A stretch of DNA of 58,085 nucleotides from Bradyrhizobium sp. 138 (GTDB lineage Bacteria; Pseudomonadota; Alphaproteobacteria; Rhizobiales; Xanthobacteraceae), in contig NZ_JADPKT010000010.1 of NCBI RefSeq assembly GCF_023074075.1, forward strand, positions 1 to 58,085, read 5' to 3'. Positions 28,311 to 36,915 of this stretch are shown piece after piece. Within the stretch, counting starts at the first letter, position 1. Each line of letters starts with the position of its first letter. The notes under the pieces were generated by a model, which saw only the letters and a program-made list of their open reading frames with translations, searched no databases and was not told the origin of the DNA. Made by a program: the position numbers and the translations under genes.

Positions 28311-29591
28311 ATGATCGAGCCAACTATCACCTGCCCAAAATGCAGCAGCGAGATAAAGCTGACCGAATCGCTCGCGGCGCCATTGCTTGAGCAAGCCCAA
28401 AAGCAATTTCAAAGCCAGCTGGCAGCCAAAGAAGCCGAATTCGCGAGGAGATCCGAAGAACTTCGGGCACAGCAGAATGAAGTTGCGAGAGCGCGCGAGC
28501 AGATCGACGAGTTGGTCGCCACCAGGTTGAAAGGTGAGCGGTCACAAATCGCGGCCAGCGAAGCCAGGAAGGCCCGTGAGGCGGCAGCCCTCGAGCTCGA
28601 GAACAAGGACAAGGAAACGGCTGAGCTGAAGGAGCTGCTGGCCACGAACAACGCGAAGCTTGCCGCGGCCCAAAAAGACCAGGCAGAGCTCCTGCGCAAA
28701 CAGCGCGAAATTGAGGACGCCCGGAGAGAGCTGGATCTGACGGTCCAGAAGCAGGTCCAGGAGGAACTTGCCGGCGTGAGAACGAAGGCCAGGCAGGAGG
28801 CTGAGGACGAGCTGAAGCTCAAGGTGTCGGAAAAGGATCAACAAATTTCGGGCATGGCCCGCACGATCGAGGAATTGAAGCGAAAGGCGGAGCAAACCTC
28901 ACAGCAGGCCCAAGGCGAGGTCCTGGAGCTTGAACTGGAGGACGTGCTCAGGGCGCGGTTTCCGACGGATGTGATTGAACCGGTGGCGAAGGGTGAACTC
29001 GGCGCTGATGTCATTCAGCGTGTCAACGGCGCGATCGGGGTGCCTGCGGGGGTGATCTTGTGGGAGTCAAAACGCACAAAGAACTGGTCCGACGGATGGC
29101 TGCCCAAGTTACGGGATGATCAACGACGCTGCGGCGCCGATGTTGCGTTGGTCATCTCGAGCGCTCTTCCAAAGGATATTGAACACTTCGATCTGGTGGA
29201 TGGCATTTGGATAGCTCATCCGCGCTGCGCAGTCCCGGTCGCGATAGCTCTTCGGCAGTCGCTCGTGGCCGTCAACGGTGCGCGCACCATGCAGCAGGGA
29301 CAGCTCAGCAAGGCTGAGGAGGTTTATCAGTACCTGACCGGAAAGAGATTCCGGCAACGTCTCGAGGCCATCGTCGAACGCTTCAATGACATGCGCGAGG
29401 ATCTGGATAAGGAGCGCAAGTTCATGACGCGCTTATGGGCAAAGCGCGAAAGCCAATTAAACAGCGTCATTGAGGCCACGATCGGGATGTATGGAGATTT
29501 GCAAGGCATCGCGGGGAAAGCCATGCCTGAAATAGAGAGCCTGGACACGCCACTGCTGGACGGTCCCGGAGCTGAGGCAAAGCAATCGTAA
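28311..29591 (+). CDS. DUF2130 protein: zinc-knuckle, coiled coil and nuclease-like domain
   Basis: A 426-aa protein. Residues 6-18 (TCPKCSSEIKLTE) form a short zinc-ribbon half. Residues 25-205 are a long charged coiled coil (EEL, ELKELLA, QKQVQEELAGV repeats). The DUF2130 domain follows, with LEDVLRARFPTDVIEPV, GVPAGVILWESKRTKNWSDGW near 245 and RRCGADVALVISS. The E-x-K in WESKRTK after a hydrophobic strand, with downstream Asp, fits a PD-(D/E)XK-like core. ATG 28311 follows GAGGAAGGA at 28291-28299. An upstream frame extension overlapping the KTSC gene was rejected. Family function is unknown. Here it is the third gene of an OLD operon, suggesting a DNA-acting effector or sensor. Confidence 0.88.
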   Translation: MIEPTITCPKCSSEIKLTESLAAPLLEQAQKQFQSQLAAKEAEFARRSEELRAQQNEVARAREQIDELVATRLKGERSQIAASEARKAREAAALELENKDKETAELKELLATNNAKLAAAQKDQAELLRKQREIEDARRELDLTVQKQVQEELAGVRTKARQEAEDELKLKVSEKDQQISGMARTIEELKRKAEQTSQQAQGEVLELELEDVLRARFPTDVIEPVAKGELGADVIQRVNGAIGVPAGVILWESKRTKNWSDGWLPKLRDDQRRCGADVALVISSALPKDIEHFDLVDGIWIAHPRCAVPVAIALRQSLVAVNGARTMQQGQLSKAEEVYQYLTGKRFRQRLEAIVERFNDMREDLDKERKFMTRLWAKRESQLNSVIEATIGMYGDLQGIAGKAMPEIESLDTPLLDGPGAEAKQS

Positions 29592-29774
29592 GATGACCGC
29601 AAAATCGCTTTGGGCGATGTGGGAACGCGAAGCCGAATCGGGCTAAAGTCCAGCATTGTCAACGGCAATCCCTCTGCAACCGGCCTAACCGCCGGGCTCC
29701 CGCGCCGGGGACTCGGCGTTTCGCGAGTCCGAGCCGGCGGGCTGTAACCCGCTCAAGCAGAAAGGGAGGCGGCT

Positions 29775-29903
29775 ATGGCAAACCATGGCGGCCAGCCAAA
29801 GTCTGTTTACGTCAATGCCTATCTGCGTTGGCGTTTCGGCAAGTTGGAGCATGTGTGCTCCCACTTCCGGTCCCTTCCGGGACAACTTGACTTCGGCTTT
29901 TGA
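29775..29903 (+). CDS. 42-aa basic small protein inside the structured RNA
   Basis: ATG 29775 is preceded by AGGGAGG at 29763-29769, an excellent ribosome binding site. The peptide reads MANHGGQPKSVYVNAY, then LRWRFGKLEHVCSHFRSLPG and ends QLDFGF. The pattern V-x-x-Y-x-R-x-R-x-G-K-x-E-x-V-x-x-H-x-R is one I associate with very short basic proteins in bacteria, without a known function. The start codon sits in a 7-bp hairpin with a CAAA loop, and upstream there are two mutually exclusive stems, so translation could be switched by RNA folding. It lies between the DUF2130 and restriction-like genes. Confidence 0.6.
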   Translation: MANHGGQPKSVYVNAYLRWRFGKLEHVCSHFRSLPGQLDFGF

Positions 29904-29971
29904 CAATTTGGGCACGGCTCAGATTGGCCAGTGACGACGCCGGGGATATGTTCCCGGCGAGTGTTGCGTAG

Positions 29972-30002
29972 CGAGACCTGACCTCTCGGTCGGGTCTCGT
30001 TT
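29972..30002 (+). terminator. Strong intrinsic terminator
   Basis: CGAGACCTGACC, loop TCTC, then GGTCGGGTCTCG: a 12-bp stem with one G-T pair, followed by TTT. It closes the small-ORF/structured-RNA transcript. Confidence 0.8.
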
Positions 30003-30145
30003 CCTAGCTCTGCGCGTTTCAATCTCGGCCTCTTGTCGGCTCGTCGAGCCTTGCACTCATCCGCACCAGTGCATCAAAGTTTTTTCATCTTTCGACTTGG
30101 CAAAACTAGATCTGCAACGGCAGGTCAAAGGCGATTAGTTAGCAA

Positions 30146-32358
30146 ATGACGTATCCTCTGCATCTTCTCGGCTGGAAAGCATTTCAGGATCTCTGCATTG
30201 CACTTGCCGAAGAATGCCTCCGTCGTCCCGTTCAGAACTTCTTGCCGGGCAATGATGCCGGCCGCGACGGCGCCTTTGTTGGCCGATGGGACGGAGACGA
30301 TCCGGGAGCTGGTGCATCAACGATCCAGTGTAAATTTACGTCCAAACCCTCGAATTTGTCCTTGAGTATTCTCACTGATGAGTTGGAGAAGGCAAGAAAG
30401 CTTGCGAAGCGGCGCTTGGCAGCCGACTACATCATTCTCACAAATCATTCCATATCAGGCGCAAGCGAGCTAAAGATCAAGGAAGCGTTCGAAAAGCAAG
30501 GGGTGGGGCGCTGCCGCGTGTTTGGCTATGAGTGGATCGTAAGACAAGTCAGGTCCTCTCCACGACTGAGGATGATGGCACCCCGCCTGTATGGTCTCGG
30601 GGACCTCAACGAATTCCTGGATGAGCGGGCCTACGCCCAGGCGCAATTGATTCTATCGGCGTTGGGCAACGACCTTCAGCGCCTGGTCGTCACCGAAGCA
30701 CACCGCAAAAGCGTGCGAGCTATCAGTGCGCACAATTTGGTGCTCCTGCTTGGTGCACCTGCTGCCGGCAAGTCTACAATCGGCGCAAGCTTAGCGATAG
30801 GCGCCGCCGATATTTGGCAGTGTGCTACCATCAAGGTGACTTCTCCGCAAGAACTTCGGGAGCGCCTGTCGCCCGGCGACCGGCAATTCTTCTGGATCGA
30901 TGATGCGTGGGGAAACACCCAGTATCAGCGGCAGACTTCCGAGCTCTGGAACCAAGTCTTCCCGCTGATGCAGGCGGCGGTTGCCTCGGGCGCAAGATTC
31001 TTGATGACCTCCCGCGACTATATTTGGCAGGCAGCGAGAGGCGACTTGAAATTTCAGGCGTTGCCGATCCTCAGCAAGAGCCAGGTGGTCATCAACGTGC
31101 ACGAGCTATCCACGCAGGAGAAGGCTCAAATTCTCTACAATCATGTCAAGCTTGGTGATCAGCCGCCCGCCTTCCGCGCGGAGATTAAACCAAGCTTGCC
31201 TGGAGATAGCGGAGCGGAAAGACTTTTTACCTGAGACAGCGCGACGCTTGGGATCGAGTTTCTTCGCGGGCTCCATAGATACCTCAAGAGAATCGTTACT
31301 GAAGTTTTTCGCAGAGCCTGAACAGTTTTTGTTGGAGACGATCACAAACTTATCCGCCGACTGTCGAGCTGCCATCGCGGTCGTATTCATGAATGGCGGG
31401 CAAGTGAGATCCCCCGTCTCCGAGAAGGACATCGCGCCAGCGGCGAACGCATTCGGCGAGACGATCGGCGCAGTGCGTGAGCAGCTCGTTGCTCTCAATG
31501 GCAGCCTGCTGTTGCTGTCAGCCGACGATCAGGGTCAATTTTGGACATATAAACATCCGACTGTCAGTGATGCATTCGCTCATTATGTTGCGCAGAACGC
31601 CGAACTCGTGGACATTTACTTGAGAGGGGCAAAGTCTGATTCAATCGCGAGGGAAGTCGTTTGTGCGGGGTGTATCGTCACTGGCGCTCCAGTGATTGTG
31701 CCTGATAGCTTGCATGGTCTGCTGGCGAAGCGTCTCTCCTCCCTCGAAGATTATCGAATTGCAAGCTTCCTCTCCTACCGCGCGAACAAGACCTTTTCCC
31801 TGCTAATGCTTGGAAAACGTCCAGATGTCTTGGATCGCCTTCTCCACTATCACATACCGATTAAAGACGACACTGACGCCGATCTCGCAATCAAGCTTCA
31901 CGATCAGGGCCTACTTCCCTCCGAGCACCTTCAGAAGCTCAAGAGCGCTTTGGAGAACGCCGCAATCGAGCATGGCAGACGCGAGTTTCCTCCAACAACC
32001 ACGACTAGGAGAAATCTTTACAGACGATGAGCGCGAGGCTCTCCTTGACCGGATCGAGACGGAACTATTCCAACGCATTGATGATCAAATAAGCCATTTG
32101 CGAGGGGAGTGGGATTCCGATAGCCCGCCCGACGAATATTTCGATCTCTTTGAGTCTGCCTTGAGAAGTTTCGTAAGCGCATTATCTTGTAGGGGAGATT
32201 ACAGCAACGTTCTGCGAGCTGCGTCAGATGGGATAAGCCGCGCGCTCAGTGATATGTATGACGATTATCGGCCGAGTCCGTCAACAACTGCGCCGACGAG
32301 TTCTTCAACTCCTCAACATGCTGCTCTTTCATCCCTTTTCCGAGACGTTGACGAGTGA
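30146..32358 (+). pseudogene. Restriction-endonuclease-like / STAND-type ATPase, broken by two frameshifts
   Basis: The N-terminal 110 residues form an Mrr-like nuclease fold (GWKAFQDLCIALAEE, then GNDAGRDGAFVGRW and STIQCKFTSKP, giving D...QxK). A STAND-type ATPase follows with LVLLLGAPAAGKSTIGA near residue 198, FFWIDDAWGNTQYQ and ARFLMTSRDYIW. The frame ends at 31234. Homology continues in the next frame (LEIAERKDFLPETARRLGSS to 32030) as if one C had been added near 31199. It shifts again near 31975 into FLQQPRLGEIFTDDEREALL up to 32358. ATG 31972 could instead begin a separate 128-aa protein. Proteins of this layout are typical anti-phage sensors that cut DNA or RNA on activation. As sequenced it is inactive. 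Its location beside the OLD operon marks a defence island. Confidence 0.72.
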
Positions 32359-32585
32359 GCGATCTGGCCCTGATACGTTCGCGCAAGCTATTGCCAGGAC
32401 TGCCGAGATCGGCGGGCATGATCGGTAGCGTTCGCCTCCGCCATAATCTGATTGGCCCGTCCTGCGCTCCGTGGTTCAATGCGTCCTATGGATGGCGCCC
32501 GCGCACCTCACACAAGACTGAATAATGGTGTCAGAGGCATGCTTATACTGGATCATACCGGTGATCGTGCCGAAGGGACGGTTGG

Positions 32586-32880
32586 CTATACCTGCAATCG
32601 TCGGGGGATGGCCGCGACGTTCGGGCAGTTACCGGCATGGCGCGCGCGAAAATTCGTGGCTTCCCCGTTCAATCCGGCGCTAGTCACCAGGAGGTACCGG
32701 GCGCGGGGATCCTTCAGCCGTTCTGCCGCGGGCTCGCCTGCCTCGCCATGTTCGAGGAGACGCTTCACACCGGCGACCGTTCCATGCGTCGTTGTCCGCA
32801 GCTTGGCCTGGACGATCAACCGGTAACCGTCGAGCGCCGCAGAACCGGCGCGGCTCGAACCTCGTCGAGATCGGCTTCGA
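32586..32880 (-). pseudogene. Second restriction-like (STAND-associated) relic
   Basis: The minus frame carries DGYRLIVQAKLRTTTHG, then VAGVKRLLEHG and AAERLKDPRARYLLVTSAGL. It resembles the PD-(D/E)XK-type N-terminal region (QxK) of STAND-like defence ATPases. Neither end is preserved. It is interpreted as debris of another defence gene cut near the IS407-group element. Confidence 0.4.
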
Positions 32881-32993
32881 TGTCGTCCGAGGCATGCTGG
32901 GAGCGGCGGTCGTCGCGGCATTCGCGACCTTGACCTGCCACTGAGTATTTCCTCCAGAAGGAGTTAGAGTCCGGCCCGAAGAAGGACGGACAG

Positions 32994-33260
32994 ATGAAGC
33001 GAGCAAGGTTCACAGAAGAGCAGATTATCGCGGTGTTGAAGGAGCATGAGGCCGGGGCGAAGACGGCCGACCTAGCTCGCAAGCACGGGGTCTCCGAAGC
33101 GACGATCTACAATTGGAAGGCCAAATTCGGCGGCATGGACGTTTCCGAGGCGAAGCGGCTGAGGGCCCTGGAGGAGGAGAACGCGAAGCTGAAGAAGCTT
33201 CTGGCCGAGCAGATGCTCGATGCGGCCGCCCTTCGCGAGCTCCTTTCAAAAAAATGGTAG
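32994..33260 (+). CDS. IS407-group transposase OrfA
   Basis: 88 aa: helix-turn-helix FTEEQIIAVLKEHEAG, then DLARKHGVSEATIYNWKAKF, and a short leucine-zipper EENAKLKKLLAEQMLD. It ends in an A7 run (33248-33254), a classical slippery site for the -1 frameshift that makes the OrfAB transposase. Confidence 0.9.
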   Translation: MKRARFTEEQIIAVLKEHEAGAKTADLARKHGVSEATIYNWKAKFGGMDVSEAKRLRALEEENAKLKKLLAEQMLDAAALRELLSKKW

Positions 33261-34179
33261 GGCCCGCCGCCAAGCGCGCTGCGGTCGCGCATCTGCAGGC
33301 CGTCATGAGCCTGTCGGAACGGCGGGCCTGTTCGATCGTGGGCGCGGATCGGAAGATGATCCGCTATCGCTCCAGCCGTGCTCCAGACACGGCTCTCCGG
33401 GGCCGGCTGCGTGACCTCGCCAACGAGCGGCGACGTTTTGGCTACCGCCGGCTGTTCGTCCTGCTACGGCGGGAGGGCGAGCCGTCGGGGATCAATCGGA
33501 TCTACCGGCTTTACCGCGAGGAAGGGCTCACCGTCCGCAAGCGACGGGCTCGCCGCAAGGCCGTGGGGACCCGTGCCCCGATCCTGGTGGAGGCCAAGCC
33601 GAATGCACGCTGGTCGCTGGACTTTGTTCACGACCAGTTCGCCAGTGGCCGACGCTTCCGCATCCTCAACATCTCGACGATGTCACCAAGGAATGCCTAG
33701 GCGCCATTCCAGAGACGTCGATCTCGGGGCGGCGCGTGGCCCGCGAACTGACGGCAATCATCGAGCGACGCGGCAAGCCAGGAATGATCGTGTCCGATCA
33801 TGGCACCGAGTTCACCTGCAATGCCATGCTCGCCTGGTGCAAGGACGCAGCCATCGATTGGCACTTCATCGCACCGGGAAAGCCGATGCAGAACGGCTTC
33901 GTCGAGAGTTTCAACGGCCGGATGCGCGACGAGTTACTCAACGAAACCCTGTTCTTCGATCTCGACGACGCCCGCACCAAGATCGCTGTCTGGGTCGCCG
34001 ACTACAATCTCCAGCGGCCCCACTCATCGCTGAAATACCTAACCCCCGCGGCCTACGCGGCCCATCTCACCGCAACGGACGATCGGCTACGCAACCCCGA
34101 CCAGCTCCGCCGATCGTCCGTTGCTCCACCCGCGCCACTTGGCGTACAAAACCCCGAGACTCTAACTGCCGCTGGATGA
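33254..34179 (+). pseudogene. IS407-group transposase OrfB, one frameshift
   Basis: The first frame (LSERRACSIVGADRKMIRYR to WSLDFVHDQFASGRRFRILNI) ends prematurely at 33700. The rest continues in another frame from about 33680 (DVTKECLGAIPETSISGRRV to 34179). Asp in WSLDFV, Asp in VSDHGTEFTC and Glu in NGFVESFNGRMRDELL are all kept. Loss of a single G near 33676 would explain the break. Confidence 0.88.
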
Positions 34180-34247
34180 AAATTCAGGGGCAGGTCAACC
34201 TCCGGAAATAATGCGGCCTCCCGCAACTCGCGGGTATGGGAATGTTG

Positions 34248-34832
34248 CTAGCTGTTCAAAATGGCCTTCACATCGCCGCTCTCGACCGCGCGGCCCGTGG
34301 CAACGACTGCATCGTCGTATGGGCGCATAAGCTCGTCCTTCGTCATGACGGTGAGGCCGTTGACGTCCCTCACTGGCAGCACTGAGTTTTTGAAGTGTCC
34401 CTCGTTCCACGCCTTGGCCGCACGCCGCTGGCTCTGCGCATACCCGTCGACATCCTCGCGGGAGAAGCCGTATTTGGTGGCGATCAGATCAGCCGAGACG
34501 CCCTGCCACATGAAATAAGGTGGTAGCGCGATGGAAGGATCCATCGCCAAGGCACCGCCGGATGCGCCCATGCCGACCCGGCCCATGGGTTCAGCGCCAC
34601 CGCCGATCACGAGCTCGTGCTGCCTGTTCATGATTTGGGCGGCAGCGAAATTCATCGCAGCAAGTGCGGAGGCGCAGAAGCGGTTGATCTGCACGCCGGG
34701 TACCGTCTCGCCGAGACCCGCCTTCAGGACAGCGAACCGCGCAACGTCCGGACCGGCCTCGCCGATCGGGTCGACTACGTCGAGCATAACGTCGTCGGCG
34801 GCACCTTCGCTCAGATTGTTGCGCTGGCGCAT
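34248..34832 (-). pseudogene. Acetyl-CoA acetyltransferase (thiolase) fragment
   Basis: About 190 residues of a thiolase: GLGETVPGVQINRFCASAL with the nucleophilic Cys, LVIGGGAEPMGRVGMG, WQGVSADLIATKYGFSRED, SQRRAAKAWNEGHF. The N-terminal 60 and C-terminal 150 or more residues, with the His and second Cys of the active site, are missing. The frame runs into unrelated sequence at both ends. Confidence 0.82.
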
Positions 34833-35187
34833 TTAGAAAGCCATTCCGTTTCATCACGATCGAACATGGCGCAAGCTTCTCCTGGCATTCGCCGATGATA
34901 TGCTCGCACCAGGCTTGCGGGCTGCCATTGTCGCAATCCAGCGACGCTGCGCACCAATCGATCTCTGGTCGCGGCTCCGATTGCGAAGCTATAAATACCA
35001 GCTGATCGCGGCCAGAAAGATCGTTGCGACCCCATGAAACTATGGCGCCATGTTCGGCTGATGAACAGTTGAGTAAAGCCATAGACCGTGGCGAATCTCT
35101 CGTGCGTGAAGCTCTTACGCTTCGGCAGCCTTTCGAACTCCGGCTCGCCAAATTGCAAGTTATCAGCGAGCTTATGCGACCAGAGCA
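34833..35187. other. Gap without a supported gene
   Basis: Frames on both strands are short and resemble nothing known. It may include the regulatory region or decayed partner of the small XRE regulator gene, which ends here. Confidence 0.35.
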
Positions 35188-35469
35188 CTATCTCTTCCTT
35201 TGACGTAGACGAGCAGGCTTGCGACCTTTGCGCAATGTCCTATGCGGCGTTGCTCCTTTGGGTGGCTGGACAAAGAACTCAGATACATGGACACCAAGTG
35301 CTTTAGCAATTCGATCGAGAAGATCTATCGTTGGATTCGCATCTTGCCGCTCAACAGCTCCCATATGTGAACGGTCAATCTGCGCATCGTAGGCCAATTG
35401 CTCCTGCGGAATACCGAGATCCACGCGGATCCGCCGAACATTCCAGGCCACAAGCGCACGAGCTTCCAT
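35188..35469 (-). CDS. XRE-family helix-turn-helix regulator, 93 aa
   Basis: The HTH_3 domain covers residues 8-65: WNVRRIRVDLGIPQEQLAYD, then AQIDRSHMGAVERQDANPT and LLDRIAKALGVHVSEFF. A basic tail follows (RTLRKGRKPARLRQRKR). Single-domain XRE proteins of this size are usual in rhizobia and often control mobile or adjacent genes. No clear target is adjacent, and an operator could not be identified. Confidence 0.85.
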   Translation of the reverse strand: MEARALVAWNVRRIRVDLGIPQEQLAYDAQIDRSHMGAVERQDANPTIDLLDRIAKALGVHVSEFFVQPPKGATPHRTLRKGRKPARLRQRKR

Positions 35470-36915
35470 GCGCCAAAGCAGCCATTCGGCAGGCCATCAA
35501 ACCACTGGCTATACCCGCTCTATTGCCGCAAGTTCGTTCGAACGATAGCGAACTCGCCGCGTGGGCTTACATGAAGGAGCCGGCGTTAGATCCAGATGTC
35601 GAGGGCGGCGCCCAATGAGTTGGTGCTGACGCCCTATGAACGCGCACGGTCACATATGGATTATTCCCAGATGCTGAAGACTATGGGCGCCGACTCGGAA
35701 GAAGTTGCCGGCATCGTGTTACTTCTCGCCGGCCCTGCAACCGGTTTCCCTCCTGCGGCAGCGACATCGTGACGATCCTGAAAACCGCCTGGAAGGAAGA
35801 GGGGATTCCCGGCGATGATCATCCGCATCGACCAGCACAGAGAGGCCGTATCGCGCGATTGTGATCTTGACCTCTGGGCCTAACTGCGAGGCGCTGCGCT
35901 GGCTTTCATGGTTGGTGAGCGCGCCGGGGTATGAGGCTGTGGAATCACACGCTCTCTGGCCGGCGCGGAGAATGTCAGCACTTCTGGCGGGCAAAGACGC
36001 GGTCACCTCAAGCACCGCGGTGCGCGGGACCGAATAGAGATCCGGGGGACCTTGCAAACACCAGGGTCCGATGGGGGCTGCCAGTCTCACGCAATCCATC
36101 GCAAAATGAAGAGCAATCAATCGCATTATTCGATGGTGCCGCCGGATCGATAGTTGTCGACGATTGCAAGAATTCGCCAGCGTCAAACTTCTGCTCCGCA
36201 TCGCCAACTCCAATGCACGTCTCACCTGCGATGTTTGTGCATCGATCCTACGCTGATGGTTCGAGTAAGGCTGCGTAGAAACGAAGGTGCCATCGTTGCA
36301 TAGGCGGAGTTCGCAATTTGGACGGTGCCACCAACGCGTATCAAATGAATCGAACAAGAGTTCCTCTTAGAAAACGGTACCATTGCGCGTTACTAGATTG
36401 AAATTCTCAACTATTGCGTTCACGCGCTCTTCACAGCTACACGTTGTCTTGCCATGAGCTGCGTTCTCGTTTGTTGGCGCAATAAGGGGGAACTGTTTTC
36501 CATGAGGCAATTTGCGATTTCAGCTGGGACGAGCGGCCAAGGGAGGCGAGGCGAGTTATCGTTGTCTGGTGCGGGATGTGCGTGTCACCGACTGTTGCTG
36601 CGGCCCCTCGCGTTGAGATCCAAAAGAACTGCGCCGCTGCGCAACCGACTCAGCACCACGTTTGGAAACACTTTGGCGTCACTTGATGCCCGTCAGCTGG
36701 GCCGAGTCACGGCCCATTGGCGAGCGCAATGCCCGGAGTCTCACCTTCCGAGATTGCTATCTTTGAAACATCGTCGCGTGGCCGCCCTCCTTCCGGCGCA
36801 CTCTGGCCAAGCCTCTCCGCGAGGGGTGGGGACAGTTGTCGAATAGCGCATCAAGATCAACTTGTAATCGAAGGCGTTCCCACCAGCTTCGGAGGTCGCC
36901 GCATTTGGGAGTGTC
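35470..36915. other. Long gap without a supported gene
   Basis: Fragments only. A plus piece near 35617-35640 (NELVLTPYERA) repeats the transposase-tail motif seen near 18270. An adjoining frame reads MLKTMGADSEEVAGIVLLLAG, protein-like but unplaced. The interval 36454-36846 is open on the plus strand without recognisable motifs. The promoter of the monooxygenase/ABC operon should lie near 36850-36900. Confidence 0.4.

Larger units (their letters stand above)
29689..30002 (+). ncRNA. Candidate structured RNA (seven consecutive hairpins) ending in a terminator
   Basis: Stems seen directly: (1) 29689-29698 with 29732-29740, enclosing GGACTCG/CGAGTCC (29709-29715, 29724-29730). (2) GCGGG/CCCGC (29737-29741, 29748-29752), which competes with stem 1. 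(3) GCTATGG-CAAA-CCATGGC (29772-29789), holding the start codon of the small ORF. (4) GGAGCA-TGTG-TGCTCC (29846-29861). (5) GTCCC-TTCC-GGGAC (29870-29883). (6) CGCCGGG/CCCGGCG (29938-29944, 29953-29959). (7) a 12-bp terminator stem. Such density is far above the neighbourhood. No RNA family was recognised. It may be a structured mRNA for the 42-aa ORF, a non-coding RNA, or both. Confidence 0.5.
32931..34197 (+). mobile_element. IS3-family element, IS407 group, 1267 bp, orfB frameshifted
   Basis: Left end TGACCTGCCACTGA at 32931 matches the reverse complement of the right end (TGACCTGCCCCTGA, ending 34197). Both ends continue with the shared block AGTTAGAGTC further in. The 4-bp target duplication ACCT (32927-32930 and 34198-34201) is characteristic of this group. 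One missing base in orfB makes this copy probably inactive. Confidence 0.88.

Noticed and set aside
29736..29753. GCGGGCTGTAACCCGC resembling a tRNA anticodon arm
   Set aside because: The loop is six, not seven, bases, and no acceptor, D or T arms could be arranged; better explained as one hairpin of the structured RNA.
36454..36846. 130-codon plus ORF before the monooxygenase gene
   Set aside because: No start signal, no motif, Arg/Leu/Ser-rich composition typical of chance frames in this DNA.
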